Part shown: positions 19,046-27,774 of the stretch, piece by piece
Numbering within the stretch: position 1 is the first letter of the stretch
Layout of the letters: each line of letters begins with the position of its first letter
Source of the DNA: Glaciecola sp.
Lineage (GTDB): Bacteria > Pseudomonadota > Gammaproteobacteria > Enterobacterales > Alteromonadaceae
Length of the DNA: 47,302 nt
Assembly (NCBI GenBank): GCA_029251505.1
Contig: JAQXDG010000173.1
Span: 1 to 47,302, forward strand
Direction: 5' to 3'
Notes under the pieces: generated by a model
What the model was told of the DNA's origin: nothing
Seen by the model: the letters and a program-made list of their open reading frames with translations, nothing else
The model's database searches: none
Position numbers and translations under genes: made by a program

Positions 19046-21079
19046 CTATGTTGAATATATCGGCAATAATAGCGTAAACGTGGAGCCTAAATTTTCTCGA
19101 CTTTGCACTGTCAGCTTACCACCGATCTCTTCAATGTATTGTTTGGCGTCATATGCGCCGATCCCCATGCCTGCATTACCTTTGGTGGTATCAAAAGGTT
19201 TGAACAAGCGATGGTCAATAAATTCAGGCGTCATCCCCTCTCCAGAATCGATGATATCGATTTGAATCATACCAGGTGTTGCAGCATCAGATACTGTGAT
19301 GGCAACGCTGCCATGATCCGGTGTCGCTTGCTGTGCATTACTGATGAGATGATAGAAAACATTACTGAGTTTCTCAGCATTTGCAGCAACGAGTTGAGTT
19401 GTTACTGTGGAAAATTGAGGAAGCGGTTGTAACGTTGCGCATTTTTTATTGATAACTAGGTTGAGTATAGTAGATAGATCCACAGCTTGTTGAGTTTGTT
19501 CTGTAATGAGTTGTTTATCCGTTAATTGCTTCAGCATTTTTTGCATACGTGCTTGAGTATATTCAAGCGTTTCAAACGTATCGTCAATAAATTCTGGGTT
19601 GTGTTTATGCTGCTGTGCGTTACATAAAATTAAATCGACCTGCGCCATAACATTTTTCAAGTCGTGTACCACAAACGCTGACATCCTATTGAATGCTGCA
19701 AATTGGGCATTTTCAGCAACAATCTTTGCCGCTTCATAATGCAAAACGTAGTTAGTAACTTGAGCCAATACAGCATTGAGATAATCCCGTAATTCCCAGT
19801 TTAGCTCTCGCACTACAGCAGCGTCAGTGAATAATACTGCTACCCCCCAGAGTTCATTATCTTTATAAATTGGCAATATAAATTGATACTCACATTGATT
19901 AACCAATTTTAAATCCATATCCATCCCAGCATAATTTTCGGGATTGATTAAAAACTCATGTAAATCAATTAACCATGGCTTTTGTTGACAATATTGTATG
20001 GCCCGCTGTATTACCTCATCATGCAAATGATCAGGTTCTTGAGCATAAAGATTCGCAACAATATCATAATGAGATTGATTCACTTTACATAACAATCCTC
20101 TACCGTATTTGACTGCATTTGCGAGCCCTTTTAATGCCGTTCGATACACATCTTGTAAATTCTCATCCCCCGTTGCCAAGGCATTGGTCAGCTCAATCCA
20201 TTGTTCGCGATAATCAAATTGATTGGCAAAAAAGTTTTTGGAAATAAACACTTTGAGTTTATTGCGAATGTGACTGGATAAAAAGAGCGCGATGAGCAGC
20301 ACTACTGATAAAGCGATTAACACAATTTGAATCGTTGTATCCCAACTCCCGCCGAGATACTTAATCACATAGCCAACCATAGCCATCACAAATAGGTATA
20401 TACCCGCTACCGTAAGTAATGTACTGTGCAACACGATTTCTCGAGAGATGAAAATCTTGATCCCCCAATGCTCCATCCGTCTGACCGCAATGAATAAAAA
20501 TGGGGTCATCAGCGCATAAATATAGCCTTTCGCGGCAATGTAATTGACATCTAAATAGGTCACCATAGTGGCATTGGCATAGGTCACAAAATCAAACACA
20601 CTGACCGCACCCAAATACAACACTAAAGGCTTAAATGCCCAGCGTTGCTCGCCAGATTGCCTCAGTAATATTTCTAATAATAAAAGTAAGATTAACGCCA
20701 CTACCGTATGAATCAAGTATATCCAATGCAGCGGCAACGGAGTAAGCCACAATATTAATACTGCAGCGATGGGGAGTGAGCCGGCCAGTAAGGTGGTTTT
20801 TTGTGACAAAATTTTGGGTAATGACGAAAACTGATTATACAGCGCAGCGCTTAAGAAGAGGATCCAACTAAATTGTTTTAATGAATCAAACGTAAGGTAC
20901 TGCTGTACCGTAGGCTCAGGAATGAGCCAACGATTATATTGAAGCGCCCACAGTAAATTAGTGAACACTGCAAACAACAGGAGCTTTTTGACTAGTCCAC
21001 TACTACGAACAGTAAACAATAATAACAACAAGACCAAAAAGCCTGCTGCAGCAATACTGTAACCTATATTTGAAATCAT
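19046..21079 (-). CDS. prsK: PEP-CTERM system sensor histidine kinase PrsK
   Basis: A membrane sensor kinase, partner of PrsR. 677 residues: an N-terminal region with about eight hydrophobic segments (1-265), a GAF-like domain (about 300-445), then the kinase core. The phosphorylated histidine is His472 in AFVVHDLKNVMAQ, the stretch typical of PrsK. The ATPase part has DIIDSGEGM and TTKGNAGMGIGAYDAKQ, and the protein ends with TLLLPI. This layout (multi-span sensor, GAF, PrsK-type DHp) matches the family closely. No exosortase, PEP-CTERM substrate or EPS gene lies in the window, so its targets must be elsewhere. Confidence 0.92.
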   Translation of the reverse strand: MISNIGYSIAAAGFLVLLLLLFTVRSSGLVKKLLLFAVFTNLLWALQYNRWLIPEPTVQQYLTFDSLKQFSWILFLSAALYNQFSSLPKILSQKTTLLAGSLPIAAVLILWLTPLPLHWIYLIHTVVALILLLLLEILLRQSGEQRWAFKPLVLYLGAVSVFDFVTYANATMVTYLDVNYIAAKGYIYALMTPFLFIAVRRMEHWGIKIFISREIVLHSTLLTVAGIYLFVMAMVGYVIKYLGGSWDTTIQIVLIALSVVLLIALFLSSHIRNKLKVFISKNFFANQFDYREQWIELTNALATGDENLQDVYRTALKGLANAVKYGRGLLCKVNQSHYDIVANLYAQEPDHLHDEVIQRAIQYCQQKPWLIDLHEFLINPENYAGMDMDLKLVNQCEYQFILPIYKDNELWGVAVLFTDAAVVRELNWELRDYLNAVLAQVTNYVLHYEAAKIVAENAQFAAFNRMSAFVVHDLKNVMAQVDLILCNAQQHKHNPEFIDDTFETLEYTQARMQKMLKQLTDKQLITEQTQQAVDLSTILNLVINKKCATLQPLPQFSTVTTQLVAANAEKLSNVFYHLISNAQQATPDHGSVAITVSDAATPGMIQIDIIDSGEGMTPEFIDHRLFKPFDTTKGNAGMGIGAYDAKQYIEEIGGKLTVQSRENLGSTFTLLLPIYST

Positions 21080-21128
21080 CCATGATCCCGTTAGTCATTG
21101 TAAATTATAGTGAATTAAGGTGCGGCGG

Positions 21129-22256
21129 TTAGCCGCGTTTTTGCAATACTAAGCTACCAATTGAATAACCGGCACCAAAGGAACATAACAATGAAATATC
21201 ATTCGGTTGCATGCTCGCATGATGCAAATGGAATGCAATCACAGAACCTGCTGACGCAGTATTAGCAAACTCATCTAATACTATCGGCGCTTCTTCTTGC
21301 GTTGCCATACGTCCGAGTAATTTTTTACAAATTAATGTGTTCATATTGATATTGGCTTGATGCAAAAACCACTTACTCACATGCGTAGTATCTAATTCAT
21401 GGCGTGCCAAATGCGTCGTTATATGTTCGGCAGCCATCGGGCATACTTCTTTGAACACTTTTCGTCCGGCTTGGTGAAATAATTTATCCGCGCCATACGG
21501 GTCGGCATCGGTAGCATAACTCAAATATCCAAAATTAGAACGGATGTTATTTGAATACGAGGTGACAGCATGTGTCGATAAAATTTCATATACATGCTCA
21601 GCATTTGCATTTGCACCGTCTTCGACGACCACTGCCGTCGCGACATCACCAAAGATAAAATGACTATCACGGTCTGTATAATTAACCTGTGGGGAAACGA
21701 GTTCTGGATTAATGACTAACACCGCTCGAGCGGTTCCGGCTTTAACCATTTCATACGCACGATGCATTCCAAAAGTCGCTGCGGAACATGCCACCAGCAT
21801 ATCAAATGCAAATCCAGCAACACCTAATGCCGCTTGCACTTCGATAGCAATCGCAGGGTATGAACGTTGGGTATAAGCACATGCAACGATAACAGCATCA
21901 ATATCTTTAGCGGTTTTGTTGGCTGCTTTAAGCGCTTTTTGCGCCGCATCTAATGCCATTTCTGCTTGCTGGGAAAGTTCGTCATCGTTGCGCTCAGGAA
22001 TATTTGGGCGCATCCGATGAATATCTAATGCGCCATCTTTGACATAGATGTAGCGTGATTTAATACCTGAGGCTTTTTCAATAAATTCGGCACTTGAATG
22101 GGGGATAAGCTCACGTAAACCCGCACTAATATCAGCATGATGTAAACTATTCATGTGATCCGCATAAGCATTATAACTTTCGACTAACTCAACGTTAGTG
22201 ATGGTATGTTTTGGAGTGAAGAGGCCACTACCACTAATTACAACCGATTTTTCCAT
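21129..22256 (-). CDS. beta-ketoacyl-ACP synthase III family protein (PA3286-like)
   Basis: A FabH-type thiolase-fold enzyme that would condense an acyl-CoA with malonyl-ACP. 375 residues, longer than E. coli FabH (317). The catalytic triad is complete: Cys in VACSAATFG near 155, His in LHQANINMN near 293, Asn in FANTASAGS near 325. From memory it resembles Pseudomonas PA3286, which uses octanoyl-CoA from beta-oxidation to feed fatty acid synthesis; that substrate is inference here. It precedes prsK by 49 bases on the same strand and probably shares its transcript, while no other fatty acid gene is nearby. Confidence 0.85.
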   Translation of the reverse strand: MEKSVVISGSGLFTPKHTITNVELVESYNAYADHMNSLHHADISAGLRELIPHSSAEFIEKASGIKSRYIYVKDGALDIHRMRPNIPERNDDELSQQAEMALDAAQKALKAANKTAKDIDAVIVACAYTQRSYPAIAIEVQAALGVAGFAFDMLVACSAATFGMHRAYEMVKAGTARAVLVINPELVSPQVNYTDRDSHFIFGDVATAVVVEDGANANAEHVYEILSTHAVTSYSNNIRSNFGYLSYATDADPYGADKLFHQAGRKVFKEVCPMAAEHITTHLARHELDTTHVSKWFLHQANINMNTLICKKLLGRMATQEEAPIVLDEFANTASAGSVIAFHLHHASMQPNDISLLCSFGAGYSIGSLVLQKRG

Positions 22257-22308
22257 GATAATTCTTTTTATAGTATTTATTTAAAGCTTACCACGAATAC
22301 TCAGAATA

Positions 22309-23841
22309 TCAATTCGGCCAAAAAACAGTGACGGCTGTGCCTTCGTTTAAGCGCGAGGTTAGCGAGACTTCACCACGGTATTGTTCAATTAGTTTTTTGA
22401 CCATGGGTAACCCTTTGCCAGATCCTTTGACATGTTTATTGCGATTAGCATGATTAAACAGTACGAAGGCATTTTTTTGCAGTAAATCATTCATGCCTTG
22501 ACCGCTATCTGTAACCGTCATCGTCACACCATGCTTCACGATATCGACATCCACAGTAATCGTTCCGGTACTAGCACCATAATGATTCACGGCATTAGTT
22601 AATAGTTGCAGTAAAATCATTTTCACCGGAACTTGCGGCAAAGTAACCTCGATATCTGATACTGTCAGCCTCATGCTACTTGGGATATCCAATAAGTATG
22701 CCATCTCAGCGACGAGGGATTTGGGATTAAAGGTCGTTGCCGGGACTTTCTCTTGACCGATTTTTGCATATTCATACATGTCACTTAAAAACGTACTCAT
22801 CGATCGACAACGAGATTGTATTTCATTGAGTTGCGAATGCGTTGTATTATCAAAGTTCATTTCATTATCTTCAATAATGTAATCAACTAATTGATGAATG
22901 TTGTTCAGCGGCTTACGCATATCATGTGTCGCCAAATCGGCAAACTGAGATAGTTCTTTTTGTTTAGCCTCAAACTGTTGCAACAGATGTTGCTGTTCAG
23001 TCACATCGACGCAAATACCTAAAATAAAGCTTTCTCCGTCATGCGTAAAGCGAGTTTTCGTCGTTTCAACAGTCCGAATTTCTCCATTCGGAAACGCAAT
23101 CGTCTCCAAGCACTTATGTACTCCTTGCGTAAATGCGGTTTTATCATTGGCCAAGAATAACTCGACTTGCTCTGGTTCATATTCTTCGACCGTTGTGTAA
23201 CCGATGACTTTGTCTCGCTGAGCTTCAGGATACACACTTAAAAAAGCATTATTCGCAAATACTATTTCAAATTTATGATTCTTTACAAAAATAAAATTAT
23301 CAGAGTTATTAACAATCATACTCTGAAAATTTAATGCCTCGTGATACACATGATGAGCGTCTGCGAGTGCCATTTTAGATTCTAATAACTGCACAACAAA
23401 TTTAATAGATAGTTTAGCTTGTTGAGTTAAATACGAGGAATGACTGTTAAATATAAACAGGCAACCGATACATTCGTTGGGAGCAATAAATAACGGCACA
23501 CCATAATAGTAGTGGACGTCAAGTTCGTTAATAACCGATGGTGTATACTGTTTAACTGAGTCAAAAGGCATCATCATCTCAGTAACTTGTGCGTTATTGA
23601 AGGTTTGCTGCGTATAGAAGTTGTTTGGATTGATGCCACAAACCTTAGGGCTAGACCCTGCAACCACTTCTAGTTTACCGTGTTTGAGTACCGCAATTCC
23701 AGCACCGAATACTGCGATATTCTGCATCAGATCATTGATATAAGCTGCAAAATCTATCGACAAATAGCTCTCGTGTAATGAGGTTCTATAGTGCATAAGA
23801 TCATCAAGATTAAACTCAGTCATCTCCGGTGTATTGCTCAT
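22309..23841 (-). CDS. GAF-PAS sensor histidine kinase, orphan
   Basis: A cytoplasmic sensor kinase without membrane spans. 510 residues: a GAF-like domain (about 25-155), a PAS domain (about 172-285, with FIFVKNHKFEIVFANNAF and a PAC-like end GICVDVTEQ), a HisKA dimerisation domain with His306 (ATHDMRKPLNN), and a HATPase domain with N box LLTNAVNHYG, G1 VTDSGQGM and G2 KGSGKGLPMVKKL. No response regulator is directly beside it; PrsR three genes downstream is the nearest. It lies 52 bases before the FabH-like gene on the same strand. The ligand is unknown. Confidence 0.85.
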   Translation of the reverse strand: MSNTPEMTEFNLDDLMHYRTSLHESYLSIDFAAYINDLMQNIAVFGAGIAVLKHGKLEVVAGSSPKVCGINPNNFYTQQTFNNAQVTEMMMPFDSVKQYTPSVINELDVHYYYGVPLFIAPNECIGCLFIFNSHSSYLTQQAKLSIKFVVQLLESKMALADAHHVYHEALNFQSMIVNNSDNFIFVKNHKFEIVFANNAFLSVYPEAQRDKVIGYTTVEEYEPEQVELFLANDKTAFTQGVHKCLETIAFPNGEIRTVETTKTRFTHDGESFILGICVDVTEQQHLLQQFEAKQKELSQFADLATHDMRKPLNNIHQLVDYIIEDNEMNFDNTTHSQLNEIQSRCRSMSTFLSDMYEYAKIGQEKVPATTFNPKSLVAEMAYLLDIPSSMRLTVSDIEVTLPQVPVKMILLQLLTNAVNHYGASTGTITVDVDIVKHGVTMTVTDSGQGMNDLLQKNAFVLFNHANRNKHVKGSGKGLPMVKKLIEQYRGEVSLTSRLNEGTAVTVFWPN

Positions 23842-23873
23842 TAGGTATCCAAGATAAATATACGCCCTAACTA

Positions 23874-23897
23874 TAGTATTTTGGCTCGTAAATACTA
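23874..23897. repeat. short inverted repeat between oxyR and the kinase gene
   Basis: TAGTATTT at 23874-23881 and AAATACTA at 23890-23897 form an 8-bp stem with an 8-base loop in the 68-base gap after oxyR. There is no U run, so it is a doubtful terminator; it could be part of the promoter of the downstream kinase gene. Confidence 0.4.
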
Positions 23898-23909
23898 CTA
23901 TACAAAAGG

Positions 23910-24821
23910 TTACTTTTGCTCTGCAGGCACCGGAATAAAGGGTGTAATAAGTGCAGCGAGACTGGTAAATAAAGCCGAACGCTGTGACGTTTTACGCCAG
24001 ACAAGCGCAATTTCACGATACGCACTGCCATCACTTGGTAACGTGCTTAATGGTGTATTATCGAGAATACCTTGTCGCTTAGCGAGTTCAGGAATAAACG
24101 TAAAACCATGATGATGTTGTGCCATTTGTAGTAACGTGTAAATACTGCTGGCTGAAAGGGAGTTGACTTGTTCTTGATACGCAATCTGACATGCAGAAAC
24201 GGCATGGTCAGTCATGCAATGCTCTGCTTGGAGTAAATACACACTGTCTTTGGGCAAGGCAGAATAATCAAACGGTGTGGGAAGGTTTTCTAGTTGCTCA
24301 GGATGCCCCACCAAATGAAATGGATCTTGACCTAGCGTGAGATGTTTACAATTGGGCGTAGGATATGGCAGTGCTAATAATACGGCATCAAGTTTACCAT
24401 CTTGGAGTTGAGCCACTAAATTCGCCGAGGTGTCTTCGCTTAGTAACAAACGTAAATCAGGATATTGCTCTTTTGTGGCGTGTAATATGTCATTAAATAC
24501 AAAAGGGGCGATCGTTGGGATGACACCCATTTTAACGACTGACCGGCGCCAATCACCGCCAGTTTGAGCAAATTGGGCAAAATCACTGGCATGCTCAACT
24601 AATAACTTGGCTTGCTGCACCAGATCTAAACCAAAAGACGTGAACACAAATTGCTTGTTATCACGTTCTAAAATTTGATTATCGCATTGTTCTTCGAGAT
24701 TCTGGATGGCAGCGCTAAGCGTTGATTGACTGATAAAGCAACGTTTTGCAGCACGATGAAAATGTTGCTCTTCATGCAGCATTAACAAATAATGGAGATG
24801 TTTAATGTTAGGCCATTTCAT
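23910..24821 (-). CDS. oxyR: hydrogen peroxide-sensing LysR regulator OxyR
   Basis: OxyR is the LysR-type activator that senses peroxide through a reversible disulfide and switches on catalase and peroxiredoxin genes. The start at 24821 (MKWPNIKHLHYLL) matches the family, giving about 303 residues; a frame from 24842 would add seven. The winged helix DNA-binding part has HFHRAAKRCFISQSTLSAA. The two redox cysteines are Cys202 and Cys211 in EHCMTDHAVSAC, nine residues apart as in E. coli Cys199 and Cys208. It follows the PiT gene by 41 bases on the same strand. Confidence 0.92.
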   Translation of the reverse strand: MKWPNIKHLHYLLMLHEEQHFHRAAKRCFISQSTLSAAIQNLEEQCDNQILERDNKQFVFTSFGLDLVQQAKLLVEHASDFAQFAQTGGDWRRSVVKMGVIPTIAPFVFNDILHATKEQYPDLRLLLSEDTSANLVAQLQDGKLDAVLLALPYPTPNCKHLTLGQDPFHLVGHPEQLENLPTPFDYSALPKDSVYLLQAEHCMTDHAVSACQIAYQEQVNSLSASSIYTLLQMAQHHHGFTFIPELAKRQGILDNTPLSTLPSDGSAYREIALVWRKTSQRSALFTSLAALITPFIPVPAEQK

Positions 24822-24862
24822 ATTGCTATGACCTAACACCAATTTTTGCAGCGGCTAGTAAC

Positions 24863-26131
24863 CTAGACACCGAACAAGAACGTTAAGATGTAGAAGAATA
24901 TAATTGATAACACCGCACCCGCAGGCAAGGTCACTATCCAAGACATCGCAATGGTTTTAAACATTTTCAGATTTAACGCAGCAATCCCTCGTGCTAAGCC
25001 AACACCCACAACCGCACCCACTAATGTTTGTGTCGTAGAGATAGGTAAGCCCGAACCTGAAGCGACAACAACGGTAGTTGCAGCTGCTAATTCAGCAGCA
25101 AAACCTTTAGACGGCGTCAAATGAGTAATTTTTGTACCAATCGTTTTGATTACACGATGACCAAACAATGCTAAACCAGCAATAATACCGATACCACCTA
25201 GAGGTAATATCCACCACTCTAACGGCGAGCTCGCATTAATCTGACCGCCAGAGTTCACAACACTCGCCACTGCGGCTAGTGGACCAATCGCATTAGCAAC
25301 ATCGTTTGAACCATGGGCAAATGCCATACAACAAGCGGTTAAGACCATTAATACCGCAAAGATACGTTCAATCGTCGCATGCTGCTCTTCTTCAGAGGCA
25401 TCGAGATTTACTTCCATACGGCGAATAACAACGAATCCAAAGATACCCACTGCAACCGCAATACCTACAGCAAGGGAGTAACCAGTTACCGCATCAAGTT
25501 CTAAACCAACGTGCTTTAAGCCTTTTTTGATTGTTACTAACGACATAATAAAGCCAGCTAGCGCCATGTATACAGGAACAAACTTTTTAGCATTGAGAAT
25601 GGGAGACGCTGCATCAAAAATAATTTTCTTTGCACTCATGTAGATCAAATAAGCGATCACACCGGAAATGGCAGGAGTAATAATCCAGCTACCGACAACA
25701 CCACCTACTTTACCCCAAGCAACCGCATCAACCGACACGCCTACAGCGGTAAAGCCGACAATCGCACCAATGATTGAGTGGGTGGTAGAAACAGGCCAGC
25801 CAAAATAGGAAGCAACAGCTAGCCATATACCAGCCGCGAGTAGTGAAGCTATCATGCCTAATACAAGGTATTCTGGGGCATCAATGAAATATGCGGAATC
25901 GATAATTCCTTTGCGGATAGTAGAGGTGACTTCTCCACCGGCAAGATAAGCACCTGCAAACTCAAAAATCATCGCAATAAAAATTGCTTGTTTGAGTGTT
26001 AATGCTTTTGAACCAACTGATGTACCCATGGCATTTGCCACATCATTTGCGCCGATACCCCAAGCCATAATAAAGCCGACAAACGCAGCTAAGCCAATCA
26101 GCATGACGCCATAAGTTGTAATTATATCCAA
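24863..26131 (-). CDS. PiT family inorganic phosphate transporter
   Basis: A low-affinity phosphate permease of the PiT family (proton or sodium coupled; the ion cannot be told). 422 residues with about ten spans and the duplicated PiT signatures GANDVANAMGTSVGSKALT near residue 27 and HGSNDVANAIGPLAAV near 272, plus TTHSIIGAIVG and STTQTLVGAVVG in the two halves. It lies about 100 bases after phoU. A Pho box between phoU and this gene suggests its own PhoB-controlled promoter, which is notable because PiT systems are usually used when phosphate is plentiful. Confidence 0.92.
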   Translation of the reverse strand: MDIITTYGVMLIGLAAFVGFIMAWGIGANDVANAMGTSVGSKALTLKQAIFIAMIFEFAGAYLAGGEVTSTIRKGIIDSAYFIDAPEYLVLGMIASLLAAGIWLAVASYFGWPVSTTHSIIGAIVGFTAVGVSVDAVAWGKVGGVVGSWIITPAISGVIAYLIYMSAKKIIFDAASPILNAKKFVPVYMALAGFIMSLVTIKKGLKHVGLELDAVTGYSLAVGIAVAVGIFGFVVIRRMEVNLDASEEEQHATIERIFAVLMVLTACCMAFAHGSNDVANAIGPLAAVASVVNSGGQINASSPLEWWILPLGGIGIIAGLALFGHRVIKTIGTKITHLTPSKGFAAELAAATTVVVASGSGLPISTTQTLVGAVVGVGLARGIAALNLKMFKTIAMSWIVTLPAGAVLSIIFFYILTFLFGV

Positions 26132-26211
26132 AATAAAAACCTTTTTTACTACTATAGTAATTAGCTAAAAATGATACCACACATTATCTAATGCGCGCTA
26201 ATGGAATGTAT

Positions 26212-26240
26212 ATGAAAGAATTATGAAGTTTTTATGACAA
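26212..26240 (-). promoter_or_regulatory. predicted Pho box, three 11-base repeats
   Basis: On the minus strand TTGTCAT, ACTTCAT and CTTTCAT begin every 11 bases (plus-strand blocks 26234-26240, 26223-26229 and 26212-26218). The PhoB consensus is CTGTCAT direct repeats with 11-base period; the first and third blocks match 6 of 7. The site overlaps the last codons and stop of phoU and lies about 80 bases before the PiT start, with TAGATAAT downstream as a possible -10. Confidence 0.7.
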
Positions 26241-26954
26241 TATCAGTGCTTTTATTTTCTTCTGTATTTTCTTTGCATTCGTGTGTCTGACATCTTGGCC
26301 TCCAGCTAGGTAAATAATGTATTCACCGAGATTTTTGCAGCGGTCACCAATACGCTCCAGCGCCCTCAGAGCAGACATAATGTCGAGCCACTGATCTAAA
26401 TGGGTCAAATCCTGTTGAATTCGCTCTTTGAGTAGCATAAAAATATGCTGGTATTTTGCATCAATAATTGTGTCATGTTCGTATACTTTTAACGCAGCGG
26501 AGACATCTTGTCGTGCATAGGCATCAAAAGTTTTTTGCATCATTTTGACTATTTCTTCACCAAGAGCAATGGTATTGAGCTTTATTTGCTCATCAATTTG
26601 CAAAGTACCTTTGGTGATTAATTTTGCGACTCGCTCAATTTCATCACCCATCCGCTCAATATCAGTGATTGTTTTGGATACGGTTATCACTAACCGTAAA
26701 TCACTCGCAGTGGGGTTACGCGTCGCTAAAATACGTAAACACTCTTGGTCTATTTCAATTTCCAAGCCATTAATTTTGACATCATTCAAGACGACTTTCT
26801 CGGCTAAACTCGCATCATTGAACTGCATTGCTTTCAGGGTGTTGAGGAGTTGTTGCTCAATTTCCCCTCCCATAACTAACACCGCATTACGTAAATCTTG
26901 TAACTCCCGGTTAAAGCTGCCCGAGATGTGTGTATTAAATTCAATATGTGGCAT
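26232..26954 (-). CDS. phoU: phosphate signalling protein PhoU
   Basis: PhoU is the peripheral protein that couples Pst transporter state to the PhoR kinase and keeps the Pho regulon off when phosphate is adequate. 240 residues, all-helical with two PhoU repeats; the metal-binding motif regions E-x-x-R-M-G-D-E (DIERMGDEIERVA near 109) and ALERIGDRCKNLGEYI near 205 are clear. It starts 4 bases after pstB. Neither phoB nor phoR is in the window. Confidence 0.95.
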   Translation of the reverse strand: MPHIEFNTHISGSFNRELQDLRNAVLVMGGEIEQQLLNTLKAMQFNDASLAEKVVLNDVKINGLEIEIDQECLRILATRNPTASDLRLVITVSKTITDIERMGDEIERVAKLITKGTLQIDEQIKLNTIALGEEIVKMMQKTFDAYARQDVSAALKVYEHDTIIDAKYQHIFMLLKERIQQDLTHLDQWLDIMSALRALERIGDRCKNLGEYIIYLAGGQDVRHTNAKKIQKKIKALILS

Positions 26955-26958
26955 AAAG

Positions 26959-27762
26959 TTACCCGTAACGCCCAGTAATATAATCTTCTGTTTGTTTTCG
27001 TTTAGGATTAGTAAACAGTTTGTCTGAGTTGGTAAACTCGACTAACTCCCCTTTATGAATAAAAGCAGTGTAATCTGAAATTCGCGCAGCTTGCTGCATA
27101 TTATGTGTCACCATCACGATGGTCGTGTGCTTTTTTAAGCTTTGCATTAATTCTTCAATAAACAGTGTCGCAAGCGGATCGAGTGCAGAAGTAGGTTCAT
27201 CGAGTAACAATATTTTCGGCTTTAATGCGAGCGCTCGGGCAATCATGAGCCGTTGTTGCTGACCACCTGATAAAATCCCCGCAGGCTCATGTAGTCGCTG
27301 TTTAACTTCATCCCATAGCGCCGCATTGATTAATGCTCGCTCAACCGCATCATCTAATTGCCGACGGGTATTCTTATTTTGTAACTTTAGACCAAAACTC
27401 ACATTCTCGTAAATCGACATTGGAAAAGGGTTCGGGCGTTGAAATACCATGCCTACGTTGGTTCGTAAACGTGACACGTTTTCACGGCGCTGATTAATAT
27501 CACGACCATCCATCCAAATTTGTCCAGTGGTTTGATGATCCGGAATGATTTCATTCATGCGATTCATTGCATTGAGTAACGTCGTTTTGCCACAGCCACT
27601 TTGTCCAATCACCGAAGTGATAGAAAAAGCGGGGATGCGCATCGAAATCTTTTTCAATACCTTTTTTTGATTTAAACGCACACTCAGCGACTCAATATCA
27701 ACTGCGATTTGCTCTGGTGAGAGTTTTTTTAGAGAGGTTCTTTTGGTATTAAACAACTTCAT
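26959..27762 (-). CDS. pstB: phosphate ABC transporter ATPase PstB
   Basis: The ATPase of the high-affinity phosphate importer. 267 residues. Walker A reads GQSGCGKTT near residue 53 where GPSGCGKST is usual, a change still compatible with function. NRMNEIIPD near 68 and FQRPNPFPMSIYENVSFG near 111 are PstB-specific. The signature LSGGQQQRLMIARAL (near 164) and Walker B ILLLDEPTSALDP (near 184) are intact, with the switch histidine in VTHNM. It follows pstA by 12 bases. Confidence 0.95.
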   Translation of the reverse strand: MKLFNTKRTSLKKLSPEQIAVDIESLSVRLNQKKVLKKISMRIPAFSITSVIGQSGCGKTTLLNAMNRMNEIIPDHQTTGQIWMDGRDINQRRENVSRLRTNVGMVFQRPNPFPMSIYENVSFGLKLQNKNTRRQLDDAVERALINAALWDEVKQRLHEPAGILSGGQQQRLMIARALALKPKILLLDEPTSALDPLATLFIEELMQSLKKHTTIVMVTHNMQQAARISDYTAFIHKGELVEFTNSDKLFTNPKRKQTEDYITGRYG

Positions 27763-27774
27763 GTAACACGTCCC

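Noticed and set aside
13658-24900. Sigma-54 promoters (TGGCAC-N5-TTGCA type) that PrsR could act on
   Set aside because: No convincing -24/-12 pair was seen by eye in the intergenic gaps on either strand; this scan was not computed.
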